This document shows, piece by piece, positions 62,596-64,000 of a stretch of 64,000 nt of DNA; positions within the stretch are counted from its first letter, which is position 1, and the number at the start of each line of letters is the position of its first letter. Source of the stretch: Flavobacterium sp. YJ01 (lineage in GTDB: Bacteria; Bacteroidota; Bacteroidia; Flavobacteriales; Flavobacteriaceae); contig NZ_CP119757.1 in NCBI RefSeq assembly GCF_029320955.1, positions 4,712,001 to 4,776,000 of the forward strand. Reading direction: 5' to 3'. The translations under genes were made by a program, and so were the position numbers. A model generated the notes under the pieces. That model did not search any database, was not told the DNA's origin, and saw nothing but the letters and a program-made list of their open reading frames with translations.

Positions 62596-64000
62596 ATGAA
62601 AGTAACTCAATTACAGTCGCTTGCTCTTTATACTACTGCATTGTTTTTTGTAGCAAGTTTCGAATTTTCTGCTGTAAGGGCGCAAACTAAATCAGTCGCC
62701 TCTACAACTATTTCAGAAGCAGAAATGTACCGTCCTAATTTTCATTTTACGCCCAAAAAAGGCTGGATGAATGACCCCAACGGAATGTTTTATGCCGATG
62801 GTTATTACCATTTGTACTTTCAGCATTATCCAGAAAAAAATGTTTGGGGGCCAATGCATTGGGGACACGCGATTAGCAAAGATATGATTGTTTGGAAAGA
62901 ACAGCCAATTGCCATTTTTCCAGATAAAGAAAAATATATTTTTTCTGGAAGCGCCGTTGTCGACACGCAAAACACTTCTGGTTTTGGAAAAGATGGAAAA
63001 GCGCCAATTGTGGCCATTTACACTTTGCATGATATGGAAAAAGGCAAAGATGGAAAGCTTGATACAGAGCAGCAAGACATTGCGTATTCTACTGATGGCG
63101 GATTTACGTATAAAAAATTTGATGAAGGAAATCCAGTCGTAAAAAATCCTGGAATTCGAGATTTTCGCGATCCGAAAGTTTCTTGGGATGAAGTTCATAA
63201 GCAATGGATAATGGTTGTGGCAGCTTCAGATAGAGATCATTTTTATGGTTCTAAAGATTTAAAAAACTGGAAATTTTTATCGGATTTCGGCAAAGATTTA
63301 GGCGCGCACGAAAGCGTGTGGGAATGCCCAGATTTCTTTCAAATAAAAGTTGAAGGAACTAATGAAAAGAAATGGGTTTTATTGCAAAGTTTAGGGCAAG
63401 GAGCAGCAAACGGAGGTTCTGGAACGCAATATTTTGTTGGTGATTTTGATGGAACGAATTTTATTGTTGATGCCAATTTTGAACAAAGAATTAAAAGAGA
63501 AAAAGCCGTTTGGATTGATTACGGAAAAGATAATTATGCGGGTGTAACGTGGAATAATATTCCAACTTCAGACGGAAGACGATTGTTTATTGGCTGGATG
63601 GTAAGTTTAGATTATGGCGGAAGTGTGCCAACAAACGCATGGAGAAGCAGTATGACAACGCCGCGTGAAATGCAATTAATTAAAAAAGGAAATGAATATA
63701 GCCTGATTAGTAATCCAGTTAAAGAATTAGAAAAATATGTTTCTAAATCTATTGAGAAAAAAAGCCTGAAAGTAAAAAGTAAAACAGCTCTTTTTGAATC
63801 TGGAAAAATAGATTTAAGACAAGCAGTTATCAGTTTCGATTTAAAGAATTTAAAACAAGATAACTACACTTTTACACTTTCAAATGCAATTGGAGAGTCT
63901 CTAACTTTCGGATTGAATAATACAGAAAACTACTTATTTGTTGATCGAACAAAAGCTGGAAAAATTGACTTTTCAGACAAATTTGCTTCGATAGTTCATA
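62596..64000 (+). CDS. Second GH32 fructanase (3' end outside window)
   Basis: Open reading frame from the ATG at 62596 to the window edge, 468 codons visible. Signal peptide MKVTQLQSLALYTTALFFVA followed by SFEFSAVRAQ; no lipobox, so secreted rather than lipid-anchored, unlike its neighbour. The catalytic set is complete: WMNDPNG (Asp60), FRDPKV and VWECPDFF. It is clearly similar to the preceding gene along its whole visible length (YRPNFHFTPKKGWMNDPNG shared), so the pair arose by tandem duplication. The 3' end, about 70 residues, is missing from the window. Confidence 0.93.
   Translation, partial: MKVTQLQSLALYTTALFFVASFEFSAVRAQTKSVASTTISEAEMYRPNFHFTPKKGWMNDPNGMFYADGYYHLYFQHYPEKNVWGPMHWGHAISKDMIVWKEQPIAIFPDKEKYIFSGSAVVDTQNTSGFGKDGKAPIVAIYTLHDMEKGKDGKLDTEQQDIAYSTDGGFTYKKFDEGNPVVKNPGIRDFRDPKVSWDEVHKQWIMVVAASDRDHFYGSKDLKNWKFLSDFGKDLGAHESVWECPDFFQIKVEGTNEKKWVLLQSLGQGAANGGSGTQYFVGDFDGTNFIVDANFEQRIKREKAVWIDYGKDNYAGVTWNNIPTSDGRRLFIGWMVSLDYGGSVPTNAWRSSMTTPREMQLIKKGNEYSLISNPVKELEKYVSKSIEKKSLKVKSKTALFESGKIDLRQAVISFDLKNLKQDNYTFTLSNAIGESLTFGLNNTENYLFVDRTKAGKIDFSDKFASIVH

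Noticed and set aside
1..64000. Prophage, integrative element or genomic island
   Set aside because: No integrase, transposase, phage gene or att-like repeat is seen, and base composition stays even; the loci look like ordinary flavobacterial chromosome.

Overview
The window looks like chromosomal DNA of a Flavobacterium-type bacterium (Bacteroidota). The reasons are low GC content, genes with almost no Shine-Dalgarno sequences, many upstream boxes that fit the Bacteroidota -7 promoter consensus TAnnTTTG, SusC/SusD pairs, hybrid two-component sensors (HTCS), a type IX secretion C-terminal signal, and a typical flavobacterial set of core genes (dnaX, rnpB, rsmD, kdsB, uvrA, glmM, fused E1 dehydrogenase). 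No tRNA, CRISPR array, prophage or intact insertion sequence was found.

Layout. 0-5 kb: dnaX, split by a -1 frameshift at a run of ten A, then BON and LysM envelope-stress type proteins, a parDE toxin-antitoxin pair and the RNase P RNA gene. 5-17 kb: a DAACS transporter, an OmpR-type two-component system divergent from a TonB-linked outer-membrane receptor, the overlapping pair DUF3822-rsmD, a RecD-like helicase, a LigB-family dioxygenase and kdsB. 17-41 kb: fused E1 dehydrogenase, a metalloprotease-like protein that has lost its zinc site, LOG protein, TonB-C protein, uvrA, a Fic protein, a ClC channel, ggt, acpH, glmM, a secreted GH128-type glucanase, an LpxL-type acyltransferase, rhomboid protease, SIMPL protein, a Crp/Fnr regulator with RidA, and an orphan histidine kinase.

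41.7-56 kb is the most unusual part: an HTCS-architecture regulator whose kinase and receiver residues have all been lost, followed by a SusC/SusD pair, a secreted protein that fuses a PLC-like phosphodiesterase to an alkaline phosphatase, an MscS-type channel, and a second, Tat-type alkaline phosphatase. I read this as an outer-membrane uptake locus for organic phosphodiesters rather than for a glycan. 56.3-64 kb is a fructan utilisation locus: an intact HTCS with a periplasmic sugar-binding sensor, an MFS sugar porter and two tandem GH32 fructanases (the second runs off the window).

Intergenic regions hold at least seven palindromic elements of about 80-190 bp (6.4, 15.0, 15.9, 22.9, 33.2, 52.5 kb and a matched pair at 54.5 and 62.3 kb). 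The pair at 54.5 and 62.3 kb are clear copies of one 142-144 bp element in opposite orientation.
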